From the NCBI GenBank assembly GCA_037783415.1, contig JAZGTN010000016.1, forward strand, positions 1,237,001 to 1,301,000: DNA of 64,000 nucleotides. The letters run 5' to 3'. Position 1 is the stretch's first letter. Each line of letters begins with the position of its first letter. The notes beneath the pieces are model-generated. The model had not been told where the DNA came from. It made no database searches and was given only the letters and a program-made list of their open reading frames with translations. The stretch comes from Leptasterias polaris (taxonomy: Eukaryota > Echinodermata > Asteroidea > Forcipulatida > Asteriidae). The position numbers were made by a program, and so were the translations under genes. Shown piece by piece: positions 20,001-29,009 of this stretch.

Positions 20001-22201
20001 ACATGGTACACAGTTAACCCTCCTACTGTCTGGCCAATCAATATTATCCACGTGATTTTTAGTGAGACATCGAAAGCCAGGCTACATTATGATATAATGT
20101 AGTGATTGCATCTATAAACAGTAATGGAATGTTGTAAATGGAGGAATTTCTGGCAAAAGAATAGCTGAATGCAAAAATGGGAGTGTGGCGGTAGCAATGG
20201 TAGGGGGAAAGGTTCTGAGAGGGGTTATGCCGAACACCTGACACATAATTTATAAATGGAGTCCTCTGATTGTCAATTAGTCATACCTTGCTAGCACAGT
20301 CGAACCCCCGACCGAGCCCAAGCATCAATTTCACCACCACCGGGTCAGGGTTGCTTTTGAGGGCTGTGTGTGTCAATGATTAAAAATAAAATAGTTTAAT
20401 TTATTGAAAATGTCACTTCCAACAACTGTATGTAACGAATTTCGTAAAGTCTGTAAGCACAGAAACTTACTATGCACAGAATAATCTGGCTTATCATAAA
20501 TAGGAATACCAGCAACATACAGTTTACAATGCTGCGACGGGTACCCCACTCATTTATTGCTTATTGCTAAGCACTTTTTTCTGCGTAACAGCTTTTCATA
20601 GAGCCTGTATAAAACAGACGTTTACGCAGCGGCCATTAGCATAATTCATATATATTTTAAAGCACTGCTTAGCTGTAAGCAAAGCAACTGGCACACTGGC
20701 TTGGCGGCAGTTCCTTTTTGAGCAAGGTGAGTGACGGAACAGTTACAAATTCATCGTAAAAGTGCGCATGTTTTGGGAAGTCGACATCCCTACTCACAGG
20801 ATATGTTTAATCATCCCGGGTTAATCTATCTATGGAAGATGACATCCAAATTTTATTGCGTCGACATCCTTTAAAATATAGGGAAGTTGAAATTGTACTT
20901 TTATGATTACGAAATCCTAAAATAAGTGTTACTTTAGGATGTCGTCACCCCGAGATAAAATATTCATGATGTCGCCATTTTTCGTTTTTGTTGTCATCAT
21001 TCTGCAGTAAATGATTATCTCAGAACTATCTCAGATTTGTTTTTTGAATGGCACTTTCGGAGCTCCGTACTATGTTCCCTTTTCTCCATGGATCTCTTAA
21101 CTATTTGTCTTCAACCTCTTTTGGCTTGTTTGATGAGCAATTGTAATTACCGAAAAATGTGTCTACAGAAGGGAGTAGTTTCCTCCATTTGTTGTCCTTG
21201 GCAATGACGTCACCAATGTCAAAGATGATGAACGGGTCATCTGGATCCTTCGAAAAAGGACAATAGCATTATTAATGGGGGAAAATAGTATAATAGTTTG
21301 TAAAAATCATCGTGTAGTGGATCCAGACTTCTATGGGAGTGCAATCGTTACAAATCTATACGTTAGCCAGTGAGGAGCAAGGCACCTTGTCATAAAAAGC
21401 CGGCAAAATGTTCAGACTTATGTACTATTATTATCCATTGCTCGCAATGTAACGAAGTATCAATTCAAACGTACAAACGAATCGCCCAAAAGTAATTGCC
21501 CAACCCGATAATCCATCTTTAAAACAATCAAACCAGCAAGATCGACACACTGCCAATTGGCCACTTCGACAACAAGCCATGTGGTCAGCTCGACACCAAG
21601 CCATTTATTATTCACTTCGACAACAAGGTAATCGGAAAGCTCATAAAAACCATAGACACAGGAAGTCTAACAAACACACGAACTGACCAGCTCGACAGCC
21701 AGCCAACAGCCATGTTGATAACCGGAAGCTTGACAACAAGCTCGTTACCCAGATCGACACCCGTCTGATCAGCTTGACAGTCAGACGAATGATGTTTTGA
21801 ACAGGCTGTCATCAGCCAGCAAACCGGCCATGTTGACGAACCAACCAATCGACGAGCTCGAAATTAAGCCAAATTGCCCTGCTCGACAACGTTAATCTGT
21901 TTTAGATCGACAATTTTTGCTTGACAGCATCCCAGCCAACGAGCAATCTGGTCAAACATTGCTGAGTCTTCTTCTTTCTAGTCCATCCAATACTCTTCAA
22001 ATGTTTGACCAGGATTGGGCACATCTCACAGCCTTCTCGCTTGCTGAGTAAGAATAAAACAAAGAAAACAATTAGATTTGTTTGTATTACCTCTCTCTTC
22101 GGGTCCTTGTTTTCCTTAACCTTCCCAGCAGCTATAGAGCGAACTGTTGTCCCTTCGCTGTACAGTTGGACACTCAAACTAGATGCTCCAAAACGATCCA
22201 T
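10970..22201 (-). CDS. ornithine decarboxylase / antizyme-inhibitor-like gene 2 (complete, 11 coding exons)
   Basis: Complete ODC-family gene. Exons: 22091-22201, 21151-21247, 20287-20363, 18842-19014, 17972-18106, 16821-16986, 15740-15914, 14870-14979, 13236-13359, 12029-12116, 10970-11057. They sum to 1344 nt, i.e. 447 residues plus stop (human ODC 461), and every junction keeps frame. Kept: Lys69 (ALKSNP), Asp88 (GFDCASK), Glu94, Arg154 (LVLR), His197 and Ser200 (FHLGS), the Gly loop (LLDIGGGFPG), Glu274, Cys360-Asp361 (WGPTCD) and Tyr389 (GGYTG before DFNGF). Changed: Arg277 to Thr (AEPGTFY) and Asp332 to Val (MYYLNVGIF). The antizyme-binding region (MTFDTEEELYKVKR) is intact. The C-terminal tail after TCYV is short and lacks the vertebrate degradation tail. 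Either a divergent decarboxylase or an antizyme-inhibitor-like pseudoenzyme; I lean to the latter. Confidence 0.9.
11710..12018. mobile_element. TA-flanked inverted-repeat element (TAGACCTTTC family), copy 1
   Basis: 309 bp, ends TAGACCTTTCCATTG and its complement, flanked by TA. An inverted relative with matching interior lies at 26078-26374. Inserted just inside intron 10 of ODC gene 2. Confidence 0.8.
12029..12116 (-). CDS. ODC gene 2, coding exon 10 (FNGF motif)
   Basis: 88 bp, too short for an open-frame listing. Reads DVGGYTGPVSSDFNGFGRPP then TCYVAPIQM, matching human [23 protein letters not shown]. Acceptor TTTCGTTTAG, donor GTAGGC; an inverted-repeat element begins 10 bp beyond the exon edge. 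Confidence 0.85.
12520..12670. repeat. GACCCGGAA / GGGTC degenerate repeats
   Basis: Loose repeats of GACCCGGAAACGGGTC-like words in intron 10 of ODC gene 2; same family as 25318-25680. Confidence 0.45.
12898..13095. mobile_element. inverted-repeat element, TTTCATAGAGC family, copy 1
   Basis: Ends CATAGAGCCGCTTAAGCA and TGCTTAAGCAGCTCTATGAA; about 200 bp. Same family as 14440, 16141, 18474 and 20432, so five copies crowd the introns of ODC gene 2. Confidence 0.75.
13236..13359 (-). CDS. ODC gene 2, coding exon 9 (Cys360)
   Basis: 124 bp, EQNDSSLGLSCIWGPTCD to MDTGDFVIFT. It holds the WGPTCD motif with the catalytic Cys. Donor GTAACT. Confidence 0.9.
13538..14009. mobile_element. inverted-repeat element, TGCGTTCCACTTGCGC family
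   Basis: Left end CTGCGTTCCACTTGCGCAAA, right end TTTGCGCAAGTAGAACGCAC; about 470 bp. Internal GCAAACGTT words repeat near both ends. Intron 8 of ODC gene 2. Confidence 0.65.
14440..14716. mobile_element. inverted-repeat element, TTTCATAGAGC family, copy 2
   Basis: Begins GGGCCCAATTTCATAGAGCT and ends AAGCAGCTCTAGGAAATTGG followed by GCCC. Lies about 110 bp from the duplicated exon 8 donor region. Confidence 0.75.
14828..14892 (-). repeat. 31-bp tandem duplication spanning the exon 8 donor
   Basis: Two copies of a 31-bp unit containing CCTACTAACCCTGAGTGGCA. On the minus strand each carries the end of exon 8 (CCACTCAGG) followed by GTTAGT, giving two identical donors 31 bp apart. Confidence 0.9.
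14870..14979 (-). CDS. ODC gene 2, coding exon 8 (Asp332 site changed; duplicated donor)
   Basis: 110 bp, DAVESTLQMYYLNVGIF to DLPVPLR. The motif YYVNDGVYGSFN is YYLNVGIFNSLN, which removes the substrate-binding Asp. The donor GTTAGT and the exon end are repeated 31 bp further on. The inner donor at 14869 keeps frame with exon 9. Confidence 0.85.
15371..15554. mobile_element. fold-back element
   Basis: The inner arms GGTGCGTTTTCGCGGTCGTA and CCAATAACTGTTTCGG (from 15410) pair with their near-perfect complement at 15480-15520. Imperfect outer arms run from TAACCCCTGG to CAGGGGTTA. The loop is about 35 bp. Intron 7 of ODC gene 2. Confidence 0.7.
15740..15914 (-). CDS. ODC gene 2, coding exon 7 (Arg277 site changed)
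   Basis: 175 bp, FADVVAKSLKVHFPPNSG then VKVIAEPGTFYMRSAG and on to DVDEK. The family motif EPGRYY is EPGTFY here, so the phosphate-binding arginine is lost. Donor GTTTGT. Confidence 0.88.
16141..16338. mobile_element. inverted-repeat element, TTTCATAGAGC family, copy 3
   Basis: GGGCCCAACTTCATAGAGCT at the left and AGCTCTATGAAATTGGGC at the right. The interior matches copy 1 in reverse orientation. Confidence 0.8.
16821..16986 (-). CDS. ODC gene 2, coding exon 6
   Basis: 166 bp, FHLGSEGKNPQVF through LLDIGGGFPG to TTFEE, including the glycine-rich PLP-phosphate loop. Confidence 0.9.
17160..17730 (-). pseudogene. LINE endonuclease fragment (RTE/BovB-like)
   Basis: Minus-strand open stretch of about 190 residues in intron 5 of ODC gene 2. 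It carries the pattern of RTE-type LINE apurinic endonucleases: GKALISIKAISPRFIKATF, YSSTHVAEEDVTEDCYTLL, then LQKKDTKQWLCELP and GSIAQIIEID. The metal-binding GDFN motif is degraded. It runs straight into an A-rich tract (T run at 17161-17178) with no reverse transcriptase, so it is an internally deleted or 3'-truncated relic. Clade assignment is by memory of the motif order. Confidence 0.6.
17755..17831 (+). repeat. SINE/LINE-tail-like repeat
   Basis: AAAAGCGCTTAGAGG, then GGCGCTATATAAATACG and a TTA microsatellite. Same tail type as 4720-4850. Confidence 0.55.
17972..18106 (-). CDS. ODC gene 2, coding exon 5
   Basis: 135 bp, LVLRMAYTDVTATYS to LSIVGI. Split codons at both ends match gene 1. 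Confidence 0.9.
18474..18754. mobile_element. inverted-repeat element, TTTCATAGAGC family, copy 4
   Basis: Outer ends CCCCATTTCGTAGAGCTCCT and CGCTATGAAATTGGCCCC. A second left end (CAATTTCATAGCGCTGC) near 18530 suggests one copy inserted into another. Confidence 0.65.
18842..19014 (-). CDS. ODC gene 2, coding exon 4 (antizyme-binding segment)
   Basis: 173 bp, from KEIQTVLDAG to VHPEA. It includes KIIFAHPYKQ and MTFDTEEELYKVKR. The nucleotide sequence is close to gene 1 exon 4, which suggests constraint or fairly recent duplication. Confidence 0.9.
19150..20125. repeat. satellite array, period about 110-130 bp, in intron 3 of ODC gene 2
   Basis: Seven to eight units, each carrying CCTCCTACTGTCTG, CATTTAATATCATC, GTGAGAGATCTACTATGCC and GATTGCATCTA. 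Two adjacent units (from 19752 and 19876) are nearly identical and each contains an internal doublet of TGTTGTAATTGCAACTACAT; older units are diverged. Unit length varies with the doublet. Confidence 0.8.
20287..20363 (-). CDS. ODC gene 2, coding exon 3 (PLP lysine)
   Basis: Encodes ALKSNPDPVVVKLM to GFDCASK; 77 bp. The PLP lysine is kept although its neighbours differ from gene 1 (AVKANP). Donor GTATGA. Confidence 0.9.
20432..20607. mobile_element. degenerate TTTCATAGAGC-family element, copy 5
   Basis: Contains AATTTCGTAAAGTCTGTAAG on the left and TTTTCATAGAGCC on the right, with AATAGGAATACCAGC inside as in other copies. Decayed. Confidence 0.45.
20760..21090. repeat. dispersed repeat related to 50-680
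   Basis: GATGTCGTCACCCCGAGAT, CATTCTGCAGTAAATGATTA and GAGCTCCGTA match the right part of the repeat at the left edge of the window. Confidence 0.5.
21151..21247 (-). CDS. ODC gene 2, coding exon 2
   Basis: Encodes DPDDPFIIFDIGDVIAK to VDTFF; 97 bp as in gene 1. Donor GTAATT. Confidence 0.88.
21480..21905. repeat. degenerate CTCGACAACAAGCC array in intron 1 of ODC gene 2
   Basis: About 14 loose copies of a 20-25 bp unit (variants CTCGACACCAAGCCAT, TTCGACAACAAGCC, CTCGACAGCCAGCC). It sits between exons 1 and 2, and no protein pattern explains it. Confidence 0.6.
22091..22201 (-). CDS. ODC gene 2, coding exon 1
   Basis: Starts MDRFGASSLSV and ends DPKRE, with donor GTAATA. An acceptor (AATTCAG) at 22226-22232 puts 24 nt of 5' untranslated sequence in the same exon. 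Confidence 0.85.
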
Positions 22202-22565
22202 AATAACATGAACTTGTCGAGATCCCTGAATTTGTTTTATTGGAGCTGTTAGAAAGGAGACTAATACATTTATTATTATACACTCTCAGTAAAAACATCC
22301 GGAACAAAACAACTCATACAGTACAGGTTCAACCGATGCACACGCTTCTTTTGGTACGAATGTATAGGCATACACTTCTAGCCTACAATATTACATGGTT
22401 TACGTATGGTCGATAAGCAGTATATACAAAATTGAACAACAGAAATAACCGGAACAAATCATTTGTCGACTAAATGGCGTTAATGTCATGTCAGCCGTTA
22501 ACGACGGCCCTAGCCCAGACTGAGAATCGAATAGAAAAGCAATTCTTTTGCATGAGTTTACTTAC

Positions 22566-22700
22566 CCGTAGCAGAGATTTGGCAGAGATTATAAAAGTGA
22601 CGACTTGTTGAAACCCATGCAGTGCATGTTGAAACCGTACAACAATGGGACAATTCCCCTTTTTGCCGCGTTAGGGAGTCGGAACAAAGCAATCCTTTAA
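22566..22700 (-). promoter_or_regulatory. possible 5' untranslated exon / promoter of ODC gene 2
   Basis: A consensus donor ACGG|GTAAGT at 22561-22566 lies upstream of the acceptor that precedes the start codon exon. The transcription start is not visible, so the right boundary is nominal. 22700-23020 holds nothing I recognise. Confidence 0.35.
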
Positions 22701-23025
22701 CATTGTAGATTTGTTTGTTTAAGGTCACAATTAGTGGACCAAGGGCAAAGTTTCATGAAATAACATATCAACATTAACTACTTCCCAGACAAAGAACATA
22801 ATAAATCGCTCTCCTTTCATGTTACTGTTCTTCGTTGTAATACAGCATGAGTTTTTTTAATTTTCAGCGGCTATTTAGTCCTCATCTGGAATCAACTTTC
22901 TCCGAAAGCCAGTTCTGAAGCTTCGTTATCGATAAGACTCATTCTGTTTCATTTTTATAAAGACACTTTTGTTTTCTCTGGTTTCACGGCAGATGATGGG
23001 TGTTATACCTGGGTGTCGCAGTGAT

Positions 23026-24823
23026 GTTCAATTCAACTCGACATTTATTTCCATATTGCAAAATGTACATACAATTAATATTAAGAAGGTCTATTAAGCA
23101 AATATGTATAAAGAACTTATTTATATAAAACAAATAATAATGATAAGAGACTCAATGAAGCAGAGGCAAATATGGAGGCATATTCAGAAGACAAAGTCTT
23201 GTATAGAAATGCCTTATACAACAAAGACTAGATTACTGAACGGAGCTTAAATTACAACAAAACATACAGACAGGGACAAACAACAAAAAACACGTTACCA
23301 AAAGAGCAAGGACGGAACAAGAAGGGAAAACAAAACTGCGAACTCAAGAGGAGAAGGATGTAAAGAGAAGAAGCTACTCAATATAATTGGAGACAAGATG
23401 TTTTTTGTAACGGTTCTTAAAGCAACCCACAGATGACCCTGACTTAATATTGCCATCGATACTATTCCAAAGACGAGGTCCGTAAAATCTCAAGGTGTTC
23501 AGCGAATAGGTGGTGCGTGCAAATGGTAGAAACATATTGCGGTTTGACCTGGTGTTATGGCCGTGAATGGTTTGAACTGCAGAAAAATAAGAGGAAAACA
23601 CGGTAGGAAGAAGTTTGTGAACGTGCTTGTACACAAAAATTCCTGTGTGGAGTTTATTAATATCTGAGAGTGTTAGAGTGTGCAGCGAAGCGAAAAGAGG
23701 TGCTGTATGAGTCCAGGGGTGTGAAAGGGTGCAAATTCGAATGGCCCGTTTTTGAATGATAGTGAGTGAATGAAGTTTATTGTTACTGGAGCGTGCCCAA
23801 ACAATGTTACAATAATTAAGATAGGGCAGGATAAGTGTGTTATAAAGAGAAACTAAAGCAGAAGGTGGAAGAAAAGAACGAAGTTTAGATAAGACGCCGG
23901 TATTACGAGAAACGACTTTAGTGACCGATGAAATATGTTCAGTCCAGCTGAGTTTATCGTCGAGAATGACACCAAAGAATTTCGTAGATCGGACAATAGA
24001 AATGGGAGTGTTGTCAATGTGGATGAAAGAATTATTAGAATGAAAACTGTTGGATTTATTGAAGAGGATGCATTTAGTTTTGATAGGATTCAGAGAAAGT
24101 TGATTTGATTTGAACCAGGAAGAGACTTTGATAAGCTCATCGTTGAGAGTAGAGACAAGACAGTTTAAGCTTGAATGAGAGAAGATAATAGTAGTGTCAT
24201 CAGCAAATAAGAGAAAAGAAAGCAGGGAAGATGAGTTATGAAGATCATTTACATAAATTAAGAATAGAAGTGGCCCAAGGATAGATCCCTGGGGAACACC
24301 GTGGCTAATGTTGCTCTTAGTAGAATTACAGTCACCAATATTGGTATATTGAAGGCGGTTGTCCAAATAGTCCTTAAACCACTGAAGAGCGCACCCCCTA
24401 ACACCATAGAAGTTAAATTTAGAAAGAAGAATGGAGTGATCAATAGTGTCAAAGGCCTTTGAAAGATCAATGAACACTCCAGCTGTATGCAGTCGATCAC
24501 ACAATGAACTAGAGATGAGATCAGTTAAGTTGAATAAGAGCCATGTCGGTAGAGTGATTGCTACGAAAGCCAAACTGATTGTCAAAGAGAATGTTGAAGT
24601 TTGAGAGAAATTTGGACAAGCGATTGTAAACAAGTCGTTCAAGTAGTTTGGAAAAGCAGGGAAGAACAGAAATAGGCCGATAGTTGTGAATGTCCTTAGG
24701 ATCGCCATTTTTAAGAACAGGTATAACCTTAGCAATCTTTAGGTTTGAAGGAACAGAGCCTGTTACAAAGGAACGATTAAAGATATGGGCCTCTTTGTCG
24801 AGTGCATCTGATTGCATGTTAAT
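23026..24823 (-). mobile_element. 5'-truncated non-LTR retrotransposon (CR1/L2/jockey group)
   Basis: Minus strand. The first frame (to about 24521) carries [14 protein letters not shown] and [13 protein letters not shown]; a single frameshift near 24530 leads to the second, with [34 protein letters not shown] and the catalytic FADDT, then the connection region and a C-terminal RFYGPRLWN segment ending at 23374. The endonuclease is missing. The 3' end carries AATAAATGTCGAGTTGAATTG near 23030, the tail type of this group. Dead by truncation and frameshift. Confidence 0.9.
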
Positions 24824-25317
24824 GCAGCCTCAATGCGCCCTAGTGTAGATTATTATCTTCATTCTTTCATTCCGTCAGAAATCCAATTTGATTTATACAC
24901 AAATCAGAAACCCCATTTAACTAGTACACACATTAATTGTGGCCTCCTCCTACACAAGATTACACCAGCAATGTGTTTGACCTTTATATTTTATACTTAA
25001 ACACAGTTTATGAAATTCAACTTTGCAATATACAAAGCAGAGTTGTTTTTACGTGATAGATAAAGTTCAAGTGTTAAAAGGATTGACAAATAAATGTGAC
25101 GCCGTGTGGTTGTAACGATTATTCTCCCGTGAGACGACGAAGTGGCTAATTATAGCTCTATTTTGCCCTGATTCTCTAATACTTGCTTGGGGGAGATGTT
25201 TAGTATGACAATTTTAAGAAGCAAAATAAAAAAACAACCCATTCAAGCATTATTTCATCAGGACACAATGATCCCTTTTACCTGCACTATTATAAAATAG
25301 TATATATAAAATCTTCT
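24824..25317. other. no feature recognised
   Basis: AT-rich intergenic sequence without gene or clear repeat. Confidence 0.4.
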
Positions 25318-25680
25318 GGGTCAGAAATCGCCCGATTCCTTGCCCCGTTTGGCTCGACTCTATACTGGCTTAGCTTGACCCGGATTCCGTGTTAAAAACT
25401 ACCCAGGAAAGGGTACAAATTACCCAGAACTCGAGTTAAAATCCTATTTTGTTCACCACTTTCTGGATCAGGCACCCCTGGGACCCGTAATCCGAAACAA
25501 ATCTGACCCGGAATCCGGCTCAACTGACCCGGAATCCGGATCAAATCTGACCCAGAATTCGGATCAAATCTGACCCGGAATCTGGATAAAATCTGACTCG
25601 GAATCCGGATTAAAACTGACCCGGAATCCGGATCAAATCTGACCCGGAATCCGGATGATATCTGACCCGAGGGTGTTTAG
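25318..25680 (+). repeat. tandem array of ACCCGGAATCCGGATCAAATCTG units
   Basis: From 25480 about eight copies, period 22-24 bp, each with the palindrome-like core GACCCGGAATCCGG. The leading part (25318-25480) holds more diverged copies. The same words occur at 3690, 12520, 38500 and 54880. Confidence 0.8.
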
Positions 25681-26077
25681 AGTGTGCAAATCGTGCACAT
25701 TGCTCTGTAATGAGTAATATACACGTTAAAATGGTAACAATCAATACAGCATCTCAATTTGCATTTTTATATTCTTGCTTTAATTAATCGATAATACGAC
25801 CATTACAATAACAAAATACTGGCGTTAGAAATCTCTCCTTATGGTTGTTCTACTTAATAAAGTAACAAAGAACGATTCATTGCGCAAAAAGGGCAACTGG
25901 AGCTCTTTACATTGTTAAATCGGGAAATATGGCATGGGCGCCATGTTAGTAAGCAAATGTTTCGTTACAGCATTGGAAGCAATTATCATTTTCTGTACTA
26001 ATCTATTGTTGCATCAAAAGAGTTGTTCACTAAAATGGCGTCCAACCTGACTTGCACATCTTGCGTCTGCGGCGCTA

Positions 26078-26374
26078 TAGACCTTTCTATTGCAACGTCA
26101 CAGCCCGAGACGGGGTTGGAAAATTATGGAAAGCCATAACTGTAAATCAAAAACAGTTAGCCATGGTTTTTAGCAATGTTACACAAATATTCAAAAATAG
26201 TGTTGAGTTTGTTGGAAACAAATCAACCTTTCATCGAAGGTATTTCCGTTCATGAATCTTTACAGAAAAAGTTGAATTCGATCATAATTTTTTTAAACAC
26301 GTTTGAATGTTTTGCTAACATTCGGCCGTCCATGCCAACCGGCGCACTTTGTTTATCAACAATGGAAAGGTCTA
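26078..26374. mobile_element. TA-flanked inverted-repeat element (TAGACCTTTC family), copy 2
   Basis: 297 bp; ends TAGACCTTTCTATTG and CAATGGAAAGGTCTA, flanked by TA on both sides. It is the reverse complement of 11710-12018 across most of its length, including CATTCGGCCGTCCATGCCAA. Confidence 0.85.
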
Positions 26375-26679
26375 TACGATCTACATGACACTGTGATACG
26401 CACTTGTCTACAACATTAACCCTCAGTCTTGAGTCTTTAGCAAAGAGCTTGTAGAAGGATTTGGGTGGGTATAGGGGATTCAACATTGCGGAATACAGAC
26501 AAATTTAGCTTTTAGCGTCCAATACACAACCACCAAAGCACAAACACTAACTTCATTTCTTGCACTTGCAAGGTTCCCTCAATAATCAGGAAATTACATT
26601 AATTCGCGTGCGAACGAGTCGAAAGTAAGTGCTATGTATAACCTTTTCAAATAGTTAGGTTTGATTGTGACATTGATTG

Positions 26680-26790
26680 ATTGATTGATTTATTTTTCTA
26701 TTTATTTATTTATTTATTGACCTGTTTATTTATTGATTTTTTGTATTTTGTTGTTTGTTTGTTTATTTATTTATTTATGTATATAGATCA
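26680..26790 (+). repeat. low-complexity ATTG / ATTT tract
   Basis: Runs of TTGATTGATTGATT followed by TATTTATTTATT repeats. Confidence 0.7.
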
Positions 26791-27119
26791 GCAAAAGCTG
26801 TCTTACATCAATGTCCTGTTTTAAATGAACAACCAAAAATAGTATAACAAGAAGAAAAAAGACAAGATGAATAAAAAGTACAGTTACTTAAAGTACAGAT
26901 TCTTACATTATAAACATTTGAAAATGTCAATGATGGAGGAATTTTGAATAGAAGAAGGAACAACTTAGCACCGGTGTAGAAGTAGATTCTGTCCACCCGG
27001 AGATTCTGTGTCACCCCCCCCCCCCCCCCCCCCTACAGTGGAACGTGTACAAACTTCTTCTCATAACGCCCTCTTTTGAATCATGCTCCTTCAGCCTATG
27101 TTAGTTTCCAATAATAATA

Positions 27120-27277
27120 GATCGATCCATTAAGCCCCGCCTCCTTACGAGTTGACCAATCACAGCCGCGAAACCCGATCACCATTAGTGCAAAGATCAC
27201 CAAACGGCTCAAATGGTATGATCAGATTTCGCGGTTGTGATTGGTCAATGAGAAATGGGCGTGGCTTAATGGATCGG
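27120..27277. mobile_element. inverted-repeat element, CGATCCATTAAGCC family
   Basis: The arms CGATCCATTAAGCC..GCC and TTGACCAATCACAGCCGCGA (left) pair with TCGCGGTTGTGATTGGTCAA and GGCGTGGCTTAATGGATCG (right). The spacer is about 55 bp. Confidence 0.75.
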
Positions 27278-27379
27278 TGTATTATGGGAAACAGAATCTC
27301 TGGAGAACAGATTTCCCTATGACACCGGCAAACTTAAACGATTGTTTGAAACGCTCAACGTTCGGGAAAACCTCATTAA

Positions 27380-27717
27380 AGGGTGTGTACAACATTGGCA
27401 AAGACCTGTATCCACACTTGATGTGACCCAACATATACATGAAATAACAAACCTGTGAAAGTTTAAGCTCAATCGGTCTTCGGAGTCATGAGAAAACAGT
27501 GAAAACCCCCATTATATGTTTCAACTTTTTTTCAAACATCGGATTTTATCCTGCATGATAAAGACTATTGTTTTATTAATTTCCTAAAAACTATGGCATT
27601 TTAAGTGAAACTATTTCAAGGGAAATTTTCCCACCATGACCATCTTTATACCATGTAAGTTATGTGCAAATCTGTGAACATTTATATTTTCAATCTTACC
27701 AATAATGTACACACCCT
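27380..27717. mobile_element. TTAA-type inverted-repeat element (family 2), copy 1
   Basis: Left end AGGGTGTGTACAACATTGG after TTAA; right end CCAATAATGTACACACCCT before TTAG. Copies also at 37092-37427 and, inverted, 59887-60213. Confidence 0.75.
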
Positions 27718-28183
27718 TTAGGAACCTATACTAGTATAGGACATTCCGCCGTTTTAAGTCCGACGTGGACGTTGTGACGCGTCAGGATTTTTCCACTGTC
27801 CTATCCGATCTCTAGCTTGTGGCCCGCTTCGCTTGGTTTATGCCTTGAGCATAAAGTAGCCGTTTACCCGCGCTTCCTCGCTGCTCTTTAAGACTAAGAG
27901 TCAGCATTTCTTGTGTTAATACCATGCCTATCGAAGTACATTTCTACGTCATTACATAGTCCGTGAACACATGTATAAAATAGGAAAGGCTAAAAAAAAT
28001 ACCTTCTTAGTTCTAATGTTCGCCAAGATAATTAATTAATAATGTCTTCACCACGAAAGTTTATAATAATCGAAATTGTTGAAGACAACCCGTGCAGCTC
28101 TTTCTGCAGTCTGGGAAGTCATTTAAGATCAAACTTGTAGGATTTTTTTTTTTAAGTTTTTAACTGAATTCTCTTTGTTTGTC

Positions 28184-29009
28184 TTATTCCTGCGGTTCTA
28201 TCAGGAGCTCGAGCCTTGTAATAACACCAAGGGGCAAGTTTGGATCTCGGGAAAACATACTCAAATCTATGTAACCATTGACAAGTCGATACTCCTCTTG
28301 TTCATCATCGCCCAACATTTCCAGGTCCCCGATGGACACTGTACCGGTAAACCAATAATAACTTTCATTTCTTAACATTTCAATCACCAGCTGATCTGGA
28401 TTTGAATCGTCGACTTCGCATACCCCGAAGGTCCCAATTGACTTGACAATAAAGTCTGGTGTACCATCAGCGAGTCGGTCAAATTTATGTGTGATCTTTA
28501 CTGGGGCGCCCTCTACCCGTGTGGAACGATGACCTCAATTAACGACTTGGTTACGTAGCTACGGTATGAAATAAGGCCCACATAAGCTGTACCCTTACTG
28601 AGGGCATACTTTGCAATGGTGACTCTATTACTAAGGAATCTGTTATGGAATGGATCATTTGCCTTAAGATGGTGAACCAAGAGGAAGCCTTTCTTATTGA
28701 AGTCGACATCAGCAAGGTGACGTTTCACGGCTGCCTCGACTCTCTCCTTGTTTGACACGCGTCCCATCAGCGAGTTCAGGATGCGACGGAAGGCGTCGTT
28801 GGAGAGGTTCTCAAAGACGGAGTGGACGGTCACCACACTTGGATTGTCGAAGTTGTCGAAATAGAGAAAGTCTTTGATGTCACCGCTGATGAGATTCAGG
28901 CCGACATCGCCGTGTTTCAGGGACTGGATGAAGGTGCGTGATGCTTTATACAGTGATCCCACACCTGGTATGTACTCCAGAAAACTACTGATGGTATTGG
29001 CGACATCAT
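28184..29009 (-). pseudogene. copy A exon 2 (4-nt deletion)
   Basis: Acceptor TTTTCAG. Opens DDVANTISSFLEYIPGVGSL and stays nearly identical to copies B and C for about 120 residues. The frame breaks at about 28524; the remainder, with YYWFTGTVSIGDLEML and NGYIDLSMF, lies in another frame. Confidence 0.85.

Noticed and set aside
23374..24817. The LINE frame as a host gene
   Set aside because: Reverse transcriptase motifs, a frameshift and a 5' truncation identify a dead retrotransposon.
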